Origin: Bradyrhizobium zhanjiangense
GTDB lineage: Bacteria; Pseudomonadota; Alphaproteobacteria; Rhizobiales; Xanthobacteraceae
NCBI RefSeq assembly: GCF_004114935.1
Contig: NZ_CP022221.1
Span: 7,833,001-7,897,000, forward strand
Direction: 5' to 3'
DNA: 64,000 nt
A program made the position numbers and the translations under genes. The notes beneath the pieces are model-generated. The model worked only from the letters and a program-made list of their open reading frames with translations, was not told the origin of the DNA and made no database searches. The stretch's first letter is position 1, and each line of letters opens with the position of its first letter. Below, in pieces: positions 1 through 8,156 of the stretch.

Positions 1-212
1 GATTTTTGTTTCTTGCAGGCCCATGGCCGGTCTCCCGATGTGGTCGTCGGATTGATTTTTGCCGCGGAGCCGCGGGGTGCAAGGGAGCAGGTGCAAATAG
101 CAATGACGATGTTGTCAGACGTGAAGAACGAAGAAGGAAAACGTCGAGGAATGCGAGTACCATGGAAGCAGTGTCTCGACTCACGGATGCTTGAGAACTT
201 CGTGAGGTTTCG
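1..212. other. Left edge without a recognisable gene
   Basis: The reading frames here have no recognisable protein family, no convincing ribosome binding site, and run straight into a palindromic repeat. I see nothing coding that can be supported. Confidence 0.5.
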
Positions 213-350
213 TGCCCCGGACGCAGCGCAGCGCTTCTTCAGCGATGCGCTGCTGAGCCGGGGCCTATCCAACCGAGAGAGCATTCTGTGCGGCATGGGT
301 CCCGGCTCTGCGGAGCAGCGTTTCACGCTGCGCCGCGTCCGGGACACGAG
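213..350. repeat. Palindromic intergenic repeat, CCCCGGACGCAGCGCAGC type
   Basis: The left arm (CCCCGGACGCAGCGCAGCGC) and the right arm (GCTGCGCCGCGTCCGGG) are inverted copies, each with its own smaller hairpin. A related, more decayed copy lies at 39629-39737. This matches the class of dispersed palindromic elements common between Bradyrhizobium genes. It lies directly beside the broken gene at 359-577. Confidence 0.75.
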
Positions 351-358
351 AGGCTGCG

Positions 359-577
359 CTACAATCCCGCCTTCGCGATTGCTTCGGCGAACGAACGGTC
401 CACGATCTCCGCGGCATCCAGCTTCTGCTTGATCAGGCCCCAGCGGAAGTAGAGGTCGATCGTGCTCTGCTCGTCCGCGACCACGCCATCGTCGATCGGC
501 GCGATGCGGATCTTTGCGCGCGAGAGCCAGTTCTGTGGCACGGCGGTTGGAATGCCTTCGGACTGCGCCGCGAGCTC
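359..577 (-). pseudogene. 3' remnant of an NMT1/THI5-type ABC substrate-binding protein
   Basis: About 72 codons read leftwards to a normal stop and look like the C-terminal tail of a periplasmic binding protein of the nitrate/sulfonate/taurine kind (…STIDLYFRWGLIKQKLDAA… and an Ala-rich end). The frame shows protein-like composition only up to about 577. Beyond that it runs into the CTCTCCCGCTTGCGGGAGAG repeat, where the translation becomes repeat-derived low-complexity sequence. No start codon, signal peptide or ligand-binding lobes remain. I infer a gene truncated by a deletion or rearrangement at the repeat. Family assignment rests on the tail alone and is tentative. Confidence 0.55.
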
Positions 578-582
578 GCTCA

Positions 583-705
583 ACCTCTCCCGCTTGCGGG
601 AGAGGTCGGCGCAGCGCGCCGGGTGAGGGCTTTCTCCTCTGGGGGTTCTCGTCCGTGGAGACACCCCCACCCCGACCCCCCCCCGCAAGCGGGAGAGGGA
701 GCGCA
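583..705. repeat. Palindromic repeat, CTCTCCCGCTTGCGGGAGAG type
   Basis: Two inverted copies of a CTCTCCCGC/GCGGGAGAG hairpin flank a GGGTGAGGGCTTTCTC…GACACCCCCACC core. The same architecture recurs at 4790-4926 and 31801-31921, so this is a dispersed element and not a gene-specific terminator. It marks the break point of the gene remnant at 359-577. Confidence 0.85.
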
Positions 706-860
706 CTGTGTTCGCGGCAATAGGCAAATCCAGCAAGGCAAAGGGCGGCGAGATGCGCGGCCTTCGCCTAAGCCAGGCCCGCTGCATCTCGCCGCGATCG
801 TGCTCGCGCATCTGGCCTGCATGAGCCTGATCGTGTGGCTTTCGCTTTAGCCGCGTGAAA

Positions 861-1280
861 TCACCAATAGGCACGGTAGTACGGACGCGGATACGGCCGA
901 TAGCCATAATAAGGCCGATAGTACCGGCGATAGCCATAGTACCGCGGATAGGCGTAGGCCGGCCCGTAGCCGTAATAGGCCGGCGCATAACCATAGCCGT
1001 ATCCCGGATATCCATAGCCGCCGTAATATGGGCCGCCATAATAGCCATAGCCGTACGGCGCGCCGCTGGCGATGGCGCCGCCGATGATCGCGCCAGCCGC
1101 GAGGCCACCGAGGCCCCATCCCCAGCCGCCGCGCCAATGCACCTGCGCGACATCATCACCGGCCGCGGCCTTCATGGTCGCGACGTTGGTCGGCATCGGA
1201 CCCGCCGCAGCCTGCTCGATTTGGCCGGCCATGACCACGCCGGCCAGCGAACAGGCAATTGCCGTTTTCCAGATCCTCAT
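861..1280 (-). CDS. Secreted Gly/Tyr-rich repeat protein
   Basis: A 139-aa protein starting at MRIWKTA, chosen because a purine-rich RBS (GGGAGTAGGA) precedes it and the N-terminus becomes a clean signal peptide (hydrophobic stretch ending near AQIEQAAAG). After a short middle part and a Gly/Ala-rich hydrophobic segment (GWGWGLGGLAAGAIIGG), the last 65 residues are almost all Tyr, Gly, Pro and Arg in PYYG/YGYGY-like repeats. It resembles the small exported YXGY-rich proteins common in Bradyrhizobium. The function is unknown; an envelope-associated structural role is only a guess. The protein at 63705-63986 has a shorter tail of similar type. Confidence 0.75.
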   Translation of the reverse strand: MRIWKTAIACSLAGVVMAGQIEQAAAGPMPTNVATMKAAAGDDVAQVHWRGGWGWGLGGLAAGAIIGGAIASGAPYGYGYYGGPYYGGYGYPGYGYGYAPAYYGYGPAYAYPRYYGYRRYYRPYYGYRPYPRPYYRAYW

Positions 1281-1659
1281 CGTCCTACTCCCTGTCTGAC
1301 GTTTCGCTTGAAAAAGGATCGCAACACCATGATCGGACATCCTTGCGCCAAGTCAAAGCGCCAAGTCAAAGCCCGGACTTTGCGTGCGGCGCACAAGTCC
1401 CGTTCACACCCAGCTGCGAAATGGTCGCCGGCACGTGAGGCCCAACGATCTGCTCCGCCCGATGTGACAGCGGCGCGACGCTGTAGCACTTCGGCCACGG
1501 CAAAGACATCAAGGCAAAGCATTAAGCTTCCCGTTGCGCGCAACCAACAACCCACTTCCCGATTTACTATTCGTACCGTTACTATCGGTTCCAATGAGCG
1601 CGGGACCGCGGGGCTTCTCGCGACAAAAAGCCCGGCATGCCAGAGTGTGGGAGGATGAC
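1281..1659. other. Divergent intergenic region upstream of glgC
   Basis: This holds the promoters of the secreted protein (leftward) and glgCA (rightward). A tandem 13-nt direct repeat, GCGCCAAGTCAAA, occurs twice back to back near 1346-1372. I see no clear operator and no supported gene. Confidence 0.4.
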
Positions 1660-2922
1660 ATGAGTGCCGTCGGTAATGAACCGCTTGCCCGCCAAGCGTT
1701 GGCGTTCGTCCTCGCCGGTGGACGCGGCAGCCGGCTTTTGGAGCTGACCGACCGGCGCGCCAAGCCGGCGGTCTATTTTGGCGGCAAGTCCCGCATCATC
1801 GACTTCGCGCTGTCGAACGCGGTGAACTCGGGCATCCGCCGTATCGCGGTCGCGACCCAATACAAAGCGCACAGCCTGATCCGGCACCTTCAGATGGGCT
1901 GGAACTTCTTCCGCCCGGAGCGAAACGAGAGTTTTGACATTCTCCCGGCCAGCCAGCGCGTCTCCGAGAACATGTGGTATGTCGGCACGGCGGACGCCGT
2001 CTACCAGAACATCGACATCATCGAATCCCACGCCTGCCGCTTCATCGTGGTGCTGGCCGGCGACCACATCTATAAGATGGACTACGAGGTGATGCTGCGC
2101 GAGCATGTCGAGAGCGGCGCCGACGTCACGGTGGGTTGCCTCGAGATGCCGCGCGCGGAATCTTCGGGCTTTGGCATCATGCATATCGACGAGAAAGGCT
2201 GGATCCATTCGTTCCTGGAGAAGCCGAAAGATCCGCCGCCGATGCCCGGCAAGCCGGACGTCTCGCTCGCCAGCATGGGCATCTACGTCTTCAACGCGAA
2301 ATTCCTGTTCGACCAGCTCAAGCGCGACGCCGAGGACCCGAACTCGAACCACGATTTCGGCAGAGACATCATTCCATACCTCGTCAAGAACGGCCGCGCG
2401 TTCGCGCACCAGTTCTCGACTTCGTGCGTGCGCTCCAGCAGCCACAACGGCGCCTATTGGCGCGACGTCGGCACCGTCGACGCCTATTGGTCCGCCAATA
2501 TCGATCTCACCGATGTCGTGCCGGAACTCGATCTGTTTGACCGCGCCTGGCCGATCTGGTCCTATGCGGAGATCACGCCGCCGGCCAAATTCGTCCACGA
2601 CGAGGAGAGCCGGCGCGGTCAGGCCGTGAGCTCGCTGGTCTCGGGCGGCTGCATCATCTCCGGCGCCGCACTGCGCCGCGCGCTGCTGTTCACCGGCGTG
2701 CGGGTCAACTCCTACGCCAATGTCGAGAACGCCGTGATCATGCCCTATGTCAATGTCGGCCGCGGCGCTCGCCTGAAGAACGTCGTGATCGACCGCGGCG
2801 TCGACATCCCCGAGGGCCTCGTCGTCGGCGAAGATCCCGAGTTCGACGCCAAGCGCTTCCGCACCACCGAGCAGGGCATCTCGCTGATCACCCAGCCGAT
2901 GATCGACAAGCTGAATACATGA
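1660..2922 (+). CDS. glgC: Glucose-1-phosphate adenylyltransferase
   Basis: A 420-aa enzyme making ADP-glucose from ATP and glucose-1-phosphate, the committed step of glycogen synthesis. The N-terminal nucleotidyltransferase signature [11 protein letters not shown] (residues 16-26) is followed by the sugar-phosphate/activator region [19 protein letters not shown] (35-53). The mid-protein GDHIYKMDY and the C-terminal left-handed beta-helix with the [13 protein letters not shown] repeat are also present. The start at 1660 was chosen for the GGGAGG RBS and its match to the family N-terminus; an upstream frame extension is not family-like. The stop overlaps the glgA start as ATGA, implying translational coupling. 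Confidence 0.97.
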   Translation: MSAVGNEPLARQALAFVLAGGRGSRLLELTDRRAKPAVYFGGKSRIIDFALSNAVNSGIRRIAVATQYKAHSLIRHLQMGWNFFRPERNESFDILPASQRVSENMWYVGTADAVYQNIDIIESHACRFIVVLAGDHIYKMDYEVMLREHVESGADVTVGCLEMPRAESSGFGIMHIDEKGWIHSFLEKPKDPPPMPGKPDVSLASMGIYVFNAKFLFDQLKRDAEDPNSNHDFGRDIIPYLVKNGRAFAHQFSTSCVRSSSHNGAYWRDVGTVDAYWSANIDLTDVVPELDLFDRAWPIWSYAEITPPAKFVHDEESRRGQAVSSLVSGGCIISGAALRRALLFTGVRVNSYANVENAVIMPYVNVGRGARLKNVVIDRGVDIPEGLVVGEDPEFDAKRFRTTEQGISLITQPMIDKLNT

Positions 2923-4376
2923 CACCTGTTCGCGTCCTCGCGGTCGCTTCTGAAGTCTATCCCATCGTCAAGACCGGCGGCCTCGCGGATGTCGCCGGCG
3001 CGCTGCCGGTTGCACTGAAGGCGCATGGCGTCGAGATGCGCACCCTGATGCCCGGTTATTCCGACGTGACACGGATGCTCGCCGGCGCGGAGGAAATCCG
3101 GCGCTGGCCGGATTATTTCGGCGGGCCGGGCCGGCTGCTCGCGGGCTCGCACGACGGCCTCGATCTGTTCGTGCTCGACGTGCCGCATCTCTACGCGCGG
3201 CCCGGTAACCCCTACGTCACCAGCGAGGGTGTCGACTGGCCGGACAATGGCGTGCGCTTCGCCGCGCTTTCGCGCGTCGCCGCCGATATCGGTCACGGCC
3301 TCGTGCCTGCCTTCGTGCCCGACATCGTGCACGCCCACGATTGGCAGGCGGGGCTCGCGCCGGCCTATCTGCACTATGATAACCGGCCGCGGCCCGGCAC
3401 CGTGATGACCATTCACAACATGGCCTATCAGGGTAAGTTTGCCCCTGAGCTGATCGGTGCGATCGGCCTGCCCTGGCACTCCCTCAACGTCAACGAAATC
3501 GAATATTTCGGCGGCATCAGCTTTTTAAAGGCGGGCCTGCAATTCGCCGATCGCATTACCACGGTGTCGCCGACCTACGCGCGGGAGATCCAGAGCGACG
3601 AAGGCGGCATGGGGCTCGGCGGCTTGCTACGTGCACGCGCGGGCGTGCTCAGCGGCATCCTCAACGGCATCGACATTTCCGTGTGGAATCCGCAAACCGA
3701 TCCGCACATCGCCTACCGCTTCGGCGCGGAAGACCTCACCTTTCGGGCCGCGAACAAGGCGGCGCTTCAACAGCAGTTCAATCTCGATTCCTCGGACGAG
3801 GCGCCATTGCTCGGCGTCATCAGCCGCCTGTCCTGGCAGAAGGGGCTCGATCTCCTGCTCGAAGCCATTCCGACCATTTTGGACCAAGGCATGCAGCTCG
3901 CGCTGCTCGGCAGCGGCGATCGCGATCTCCAGGACGGTTACCAGGCCGCCGCACGCGCCAATCGCGGCCGGATCGGAGTCGTGATCGGCTATGACGAGAT
4001 CTTGGCGCATCTGATCCAGGCCGGCTCGGACGCGCTGATCGTGCCGTCGCGCTTCGAGCCATGCGGCCTGACCCAGCTCTGCGCGCTGCGCTATGGCGCT
4101 GTCCCAATCGTGTCACGTGTCGGCGGCCTCGAGGATACCATCGTCGACATCGGCGAGGCCGACGCGTCCGGCCACGATGCCACCGGCTTCAAGTTCGGCC
4201 CCGTGACGGCGGACGCCCTCGCCGGCACGCTGCGCAAGGCCAATACCACCTTCCACGACAAGCTGACCTGGCGCCGGCTGCAACGAAGCGGCCTTGCGAC
4301 CGACGTCTCCTGGCGCAACCGCGCCGGCGACTACGCCGCGCTCTACCGCAACCTCATGGCGGCGCGCCGCACGTAG
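2919..4376 (+). CDS. glgA: Glycogen synthase (ADP-glucose type, GT5)
   Basis: A 485-aa glucosyltransferase that extends alpha-1,4-glucan from ADP-glucose. It has the diagnostic KTGGLADV loop (about residues 18-25) that binds the ADP-glucose phosphate and the HAHDWQAGL motif. In the C-terminal GT-B lobe are [13 protein letters not shown] and [18 protein letters not shown], with the catalytic glutamate region, then VGGLEDTI. Length is normal for bacterial GlgA. The start codon overlaps the glgC stop by four bases, so the two are one operon. No branching enzyme or phosphorylase gene is in the window. Confidence 0.97.
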   Translation: MTPVRVLAVASEVYPIVKTGGLADVAGALPVALKAHGVEMRTLMPGYSDVTRMLAGAEEIRRWPDYFGGPGRLLAGSHDGLDLFVLDVPHLYARPGNPYVTSEGVDWPDNGVRFAALSRVAADIGHGLVPAFVPDIVHAHDWQAGLAPAYLHYDNRPRPGTVMTIHNMAYQGKFAPELIGAIGLPWHSLNVNEIEYFGGISFLKAGLQFADRITTVSPTYAREIQSDEGGMGLGGLLRARAGVLSGILNGIDISVWNPQTDPHIAYRFGAEDLTFRAANKAALQQQFNLDSSDEAPLLGVISRLSWQKGLDLLLEAIPTILDQGMQLALLGSGDRDLQDGYQAAARANRGRIGVVIGYDEILAHLIQAGSDALIVPSRFEPCGLTQLCALRYGAVPIVSRVGGLEDTIVDIGEADASGHDATGFKFGPVTADALAGTLRKANTTFHDKLTWRRLQRSGLATDVSWRNRAGDYAALYRNLMAARRT

Positions 4377-4475
4377 AGCGTTTTCGAGCGAAGTGGATGC
4401 CGGTTCGCGTGAAGAAAACGCGTCAAAACTAGAATCTAGAGTCCCGTTCCGATTTCATCGGAACGGGACTCTAGG
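4376..4475. repeat. Repetitive element with a long perfect hairpin after glgA
   Basis: Two parts. GCGTTTTCGAGCGAAGTGG…GAAGAAAACGC (about 4379-4422) has complementary GCGTTTTC/GAAAACGC ends. A perfect 18-bp stem CTAGAGTCCCGTTCCGAT / ATCGGAACGGGACTCTAG with a 3-nt loop lies at 4436-4474. This combination is a familiar intergenic element of Bradyrhizobium. It may also stop glgCA transcripts, but no T-run follows. Confidence 0.75.
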
Positions 4476-4511
4476 CATGGCCATTGTCGAATCCATGCTA
4501 TAGAGCCCGGC

Positions 4512-4772
4512 ATGGACCCCTTCGTGATCAAGCTGCTCGGCTTTGCCGCCGCCACCTGCACCACCGTCGCCTACGCGCCGCAATTCATCAAGGTCTGGAA
4601 AACCCGCTCGGCGCGCGACATCTCACTCGGCATGTTCCTGGTCATGGTGCTGGGCTTGGCGCTCTGGCTGCTCTACGGCCTGCTCTCTGGCGACGCCCCG
4701 TTGGTCGCCGCCAACGCCATCACCATGCTGCTCGCCGGCGGCATCCTGTTCATGAAGCTGAAATACGGATGA
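4512..4772 (+). CDS. SemiSWEET-type sugar transporter (MtN3/PQ-loop)
   Basis: An 86-aa inner-membrane protein with three predicted helices (about residues 5-22, 39-58, 63-82). The PQ-loop YAPQF lies at residues 21-25 and is followed by KVWKTRSARDIS, the hallmark of single-repeat SWEET proteins. These act as dimers and carry mono- or disaccharides down their gradient. It lies about 135 bp downstream of glgA, separated by a hairpin element, so cotranscription is uncertain; a link to sugar supply for glycogen is inference. Confidence 0.9.
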   Translation: MDPFVIKLLGFAAATCTTVAYAPQFIKVWKTRSARDISLGMFLVMVLGLALWLLYGLLSGDAPLVAANAITMLLAGGILFMKLKYG

Positions 4773-4789
4773 GCTGCCCTTCACCTCTC

Positions 4790-4926
4790 CCAGCTTGCGG
4801 GGAGAGGTCGGAATTCGCGCGCAGCGCGGATTCCGGGTGAGAGGGACTCTCCACGAATCCAACTCTCACCTCGCTCGCGGAGACTCCCCCTCACCCCGAC
4901 CCTCTCCCCGCAAGCGGGGTGGGGGA
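4790..4926. repeat. Palindromic repeat, CTCTCCC…GCGGGGAGAG type
   Basis: Inverted copies CACCTCTCCCAGCTTGCGGG and CCTCTCCCCGCAAGCGGGG flank a GGGTGAGAGGG…CCCCCTCACCC core. It is the same family as the elements at 583-705 and 31801-31921. It sits between two convergent genes, where it could end both transcripts. Confidence 0.85.
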
Positions 4927-4932
4927 GAAAAG

Positions 4933-5730
4933 TCACGCACCAAACACATACGACGCCATCGCCACGCCCGCGACCTCGTCGACGAAGACGCGGCGGCCGA
5001 AATCGCTGCCGGCGGCACCGGCTGCGACCATCAGCGGCAGCAGATGGTCCTCGCGCGGATGCGCAAGGCGCGCGCTCGGTGCGTTCTCCCAGTCGACCAG
5101 CATGGCATTGCGGCACGCCGCATCCGGTGTGCTGATGGCCTCGTTCAGATAGGCCTCGAAATCGTACGAGACCGGCTTCGACTCCGGTCGATTGAAGCCG
5201 CGCATGTTGTGATAGGTCAGCCCGCTGCCGACGATCAGAATGCCTTGGTCGCGCAAGGGCGCGATCGCCTCCCCCACTTTGACGTGCTCGGCCGCGTCAT
5301 AGCTCGACTTCAGCGACAACAGCACGATCGGCATGTCCGCGTTCGGATACATCAGGCCGATCGGCACGAAGGTGCCGTGGTCAAAACCCTGATTGGGATC
5401 CTCCCGACAATCGAGGCCGGCGCGCGCGAGCAGCGCCTTCACCTCTGCGGCAAGCGCGGGCTGGCCCGGCGCCGGATATTTGAGGTGATAGGTATGCTCG
5501 GGGGAACCGTAATAGTCGTACACCATCGGCGGATGCGCCGAGGTCGACACGGTGAAGGCGTCGGCCTCCCAATGTCCGGTGATGACGAGCACAGCCTTCG
5601 GCCTTTCGGGGAGCAGCTGCGGCAGCCGGCCGAACTCCGCGGCGGTCTTCGCATATTGCACCCGCCTGTCCTCCATGAACGGCCAGGGGCCGCCACCATG
5701 CGACAGGAACAAGGTCGGAAGTCGCGTCAT
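4933..5730 (-). CDS. LigB/DODA-type extradiol dioxygenase
   Basis: A 265-aa member of the class III extradiol dioxygenase family, closest in style to 4,5-DOPA dioxygenases (YgiD/DODA). These open catechol rings using a protein-bound divalent metal. Conserved features are FLSHGGGP (His11), VITGHWEA (His53), FDHGTFVPI (His118), GLTYHNMR (His174) and HPREDHLLPL (His224/His229); several of these histidines bind metal and substrate. The start was placed at MTRLPTLFLS because the family begins there; upstream codons read through an intergenic stretch. The physiological substrate cannot be read from sequence. Confidence 0.9.
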   Translation of the reverse strand: MTRLPTLFLSHGGGPWPFMEDRRVQYAKTAAEFGRLPQLLPERPKAVLVITGHWEADAFTVSTSAHPPMVYDYYGSPEHTYHLKYPAPGQPALAAEVKALLARAGLDCREDPNQGFDHGTFVPIGLMYPNADMPIVLLSLKSSYDAAEHVKVGEAIAPLRDQGILIVGSGLTYHNMRGFNRPESKPVSYDFEAYLNEAISTPDAACRNAMLVDWENAPSARLAHPREDHLLPLMVAAGAAGSDFGRRVFVDEVAGVAMASYVFGA

Positions 5731-5884
5731 AGGCTCGTGTCTCGTTGGCAACAGGCGCGTGCGAGCTGCCCGCGCGATCGGCGGCGAGCATAGGCAAACT
5801 GGCATGGTTAGCAAGCCGTTAACGATTTGGCTTCCAAAATCTCCGGCGTGGCCGAAGCAGTCGGCCAGAAGACGAGGACGGAAG

Positions 5885-6064
5885 ATGAGGAAGTTTGCGC
5901 TGGGGGACGTCGTCAACAGTGACAAGGGCCGCCGCGGCGTCGTTCGCGCCGCCTTCAAGTCGCGGGAAGGCCAGCAGTTCTACGCCGTCGAAAAGGACGG
6001 CGCGATCGACTATCTGGAAGAAGACCGGCTGAGCCCGGCGCCGCGCGTCGAGCTCGCGGCATAA
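5885..6064 (+). CDS. Small conserved-looking hypothetical protein (59 aa)
   Basis: A charged 59-residue protein beginning MRKFALGDVVNSDKGRRG, preceded by a GAGGACGGAAG purine-rich RBS. The sequence looks like a small beta-rich fold: a GDVV start, a GVVRAAFKSREGQQFYAVEKDG strand pattern, and an acidic LEEDRL turn. It resembles small KOW/SH3-like domains, but I do not recognise a named family. It lies divergently from the dioxygenase gene and tail-to-tail with the carboxylesterase. No function is claimed. Confidence 0.7.
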   Translation: MRKFALGDVVNSDKGRRGVVRAAFKSREGQQFYAVEKDGAIDYLEEDRLSPAPRVELAA

Positions 6065-6070
6065 TCCAAC

Positions 6071-7543
6071 TCATTTCCTGCCCTCACCTGCCATCCGATC
6101 GAGACGCTCCGTGAAGGGGTCGTCTCCGCTCGCGATGCGGTCGTCGGTGATCAGCAGTAGGCGATCACGCTCTGCGGCCGCGTCCCAATGGGGCAAACCG
6201 GGACCATTGGGATCGCCGCTTCTTGCAAAGTTGATCCAGTAGCCGCGCATGCGGCTCGCGACCTCGCGATCGCCTCGCGAGAAGATTCCTGCACCGGGCA
6301 CGCCTTCCGCACCGAAAATGAACTGCAACTCGCGTCCGTGCCCACGATCGGGATTTGCGCGCCGCGCCTCGGGCACATAGCCAAAGCGATAGCGAAAGGT
6401 CGGCGCGCCCGTGGCCGCGTGAAGACGGGCCAGCAGTCTGACCGGCTCGGAGAAGACCTTGTCGGTATAGAACCGAGCTTTCAGCTCCGAAGGTTTCAAA
6501 AGGTTGGGATAGAGCTCGCGCAGCCCATCGATCGTGCGGCCCGATGATGCAAGATCGTCTTGGTCGTCGAGTTCATCGCCGAAACCCGTCTCGTCGTCAT
6601 TCGAGCCGATGATGAGGGGAATGCGGCTCTCGTGCCCCGCCGTGAATCCCGCAGCGATGTTCTCCGTCACCAGGCTCCCATCCATGACCGGCACAAAGGC
6701 GCGCGCGAACTTCGCCAGCAGGCGATCTTCGGCAGCCAGCAATCGTGCCGGCGGGACCGCCCGCAAATCCGGCTCGGAAGCGAGGCCAGCGGCGAAATAC
6801 GCGCTCACGACCTCCGCCTCCTGCGGCGAGTGCAGAGCTGCGCGGCCGGGCACCGATTGCAAAATGGCTTTCTGGAATAAACCGCGCGCCTGCCGGCACA
6901 GCATCAGCAGTGCGATCGATGTCGCGCCTGCGCCGTTGCCGAACAGAGTGACGTTGTTTGGATCGCCGCCGAATGCCGCGATATTGTCCTGCACCCAATG
7001 CAGCGCCGCAATCTGGTCCATCAGGCCGTAATTGCCGGAGCCGCCCTCCGACAGCGCCGGGTGAGTGAGCCAGCCGAGCACACCGAGGCGATAATTCACG
7101 GTGACGACGATGAGGCCGGCCTGTGCCAGCCTGGCGCCGTCGAACACCGCATCGTTCGCGGTGCCCGTGACGAAGGCGCCGCCATGGATGAACATCATCA
7201 CCGGCAACGGACCATCGACCCCGAAGGGACGAAACACGTTCAGCGTGAGGCAATCCTCGCGCGCGGCCGGCAGCGACGGTTGAAGGCACGGCGCGCCGTA
7301 GTCGTAGGCGGTGTGCATCTCCGAACTCTCGGCCGTCGGCTGCGGCGGGCGCCAGCGCAGCGCACCGACCGGCGGCGCCGCGTAAGCCAGCCCCTTGAAG
7401 GAGGCCACCTCGCCTTCGACGGCGCCAAGCATCTGTCCTTCACGCGTCAGCGCAAATGGAAACTGTCCGACCGGCTGTGCCACGGCCGAGCCGACGCCAC
7501 ACAGGACAATGGAAGCCGCAACAAGCGCGAGCACGGATCGCAT
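6071..7543 (-). CDS. Type-B carboxylesterase-family protein lacking the catalytic serine
   Basis: A 490-aa exported alpha/beta-hydrolase (signal peptide about 1-22, ending AVAQP). Type-B carboxylesterase marks are present: EDCLTLNVF (97-105), the oxyanion loop HGGAF (120-124), an acidic GSNDDETG near 313-320, and the histidine in RGHGREL (His402). The nucleophile elbow, normally G-E-S-A-G, reads G-N-G-A-G (202-206). The serine is a glycine (codon GGC at 6932-6934), so esterase activity by the usual mechanism is not expected. It is otherwise full length with no frameshift. Possible readings are a binding-only pseudoenzyme (as in neuroligins) or a recently inactivated enzyme. Confidence 0.9.
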   Translation of the reverse strand: MRSVLALVAASIVLCGVGSAVAQPVGQFPFALTREGQMLGAVEGEVASFKGLAYAAPPVGALRWRPPQPTAESSEMHTAYDYGAPCLQPSLPAAREDCLTLNVFRPFGVDGPLPVMMFIHGGAFVTGTANDAVFDGARLAQAGLIVVTVNYRLGVLGWLTHPALSEGGSGNYGLMDQIAALHWVQDNIAAFGGDPNNVTLFGNGAGATSIALLMLCRQARGLFQKAILQSVPGRAALHSPQEAEVVSAYFAAGLASEPDLRAVPPARLLAAEDRLLAKFARAFVPVMDGSLVTENIAAGFTAGHESRIPLIIGSNDDETGFGDELDDQDDLASSGRTIDGLRELYPNLLKPSELKARFYTDKVFSEPVRLLARLHAATGAPTFRYRFGYVPEARRANPDRGHGRELQFIFGAEGVPGAGIFSRGDREVASRMRGYWINFARSGDPNGPGLPHWDAAAERDRLLLITDDRIASGDDPFTERLDRMAGEGRK

Positions 7544-7718
7544 CTTCGGAGTATCTCGATGCGCGGAACGGTTCCAGCAGGTTACGTCCGCGGCCGCCAG
7601 CGAGGCAAGCTAGGTCTTACCTCCCAGCGCGAGCGAAGCTCGTCGCGGCCCCGTAAGCGCGGGGCGAGGGAGCGCACCTTCGATGCGGCCAGACGCTTGG
7701 CTCAATCGCGCCTGCGAC

Positions 7719-7928
7719 CTAACCACTCTTGGCGAGGAGCTCCGCCAGCGCGCGGCGCGCGATGATGCCGAGCTCACCGAGCGTGGAGTGCCCTGACTGT
7801 GCCGCCTCGATCAGGCGCTCGGCGATGAATCTGCGGCTGTCGTGATCGCCGCCATGTGGCAATTGGCGGCACGTCTCCTCCAGGACGACGTCCATGTTCG
7901 CTTTGGTTCGCTCGCTCAACTCTGTCAT
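7719..7928 (-). CDS. Hypothetical protein (69 aa)
   Basis: A short acidic and helical protein starting MTELSERTKANMDVVLEE. The pattern of charged and hydrophobic residues and the high GC3 suggest a real gene. The upstream start at 7967 is possible but would add a poorly structured 13-residue extension. I do not recognise a domain. It lies between the esterase-like gene and the divergently transcribed monooxygenase fusion. Confidence 0.6.
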   Translation of the reverse strand: MTELSERTKANMDVVLEETCRQLPHGGDHDSRRFIAERLIEAAQSGHSTLGELGIIARRALAELLAKSG

Positions 7929-8156
7929 GACGCCCGGTCGGTACGCGTGGCTTGTAAGCGCAAGCATACACAGAAGGATGTGGTCTGATTAGCCCGGACA
8001 ATCCCGGCGATTGTGCATCGCGGTGCGTGTATCGCCATAACCTTCCCGCGGCCACGATGCCGCCGCAAACGACTACCGAAGATTGCACTTGTCCTGATGA
8101 CAAGCCGAACCTGCAGCGATAGCCTGCCGGCAAAACAAATACACGGGAGGAATGCC
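7929..8156. promoter_or_regulatory. Divergent promoter region before the monooxygenase-esterase gene
   Basis: About 228 bp separate the start of the 69-aa gene (leftward) from the fusion gene (rightward). The latter has a strong GGGAGG RBS at 8145-8150. I cannot identify a specific operator. Confidence 0.35.

Noticed and set aside
13..432. Rightward frame of 139 codons at the left edge
   Set aside because: Most of it translates the palindromic repeat at 213-350; no RBS or family resemblance.
583..705. Possible CRISPR-like repeats (also at 4790-4926, 31801-31921, 33667-33830)
   Set aside because: They are pairs of inverted hairpins, not direct repeats with unique spacers, and no cas genes are present.
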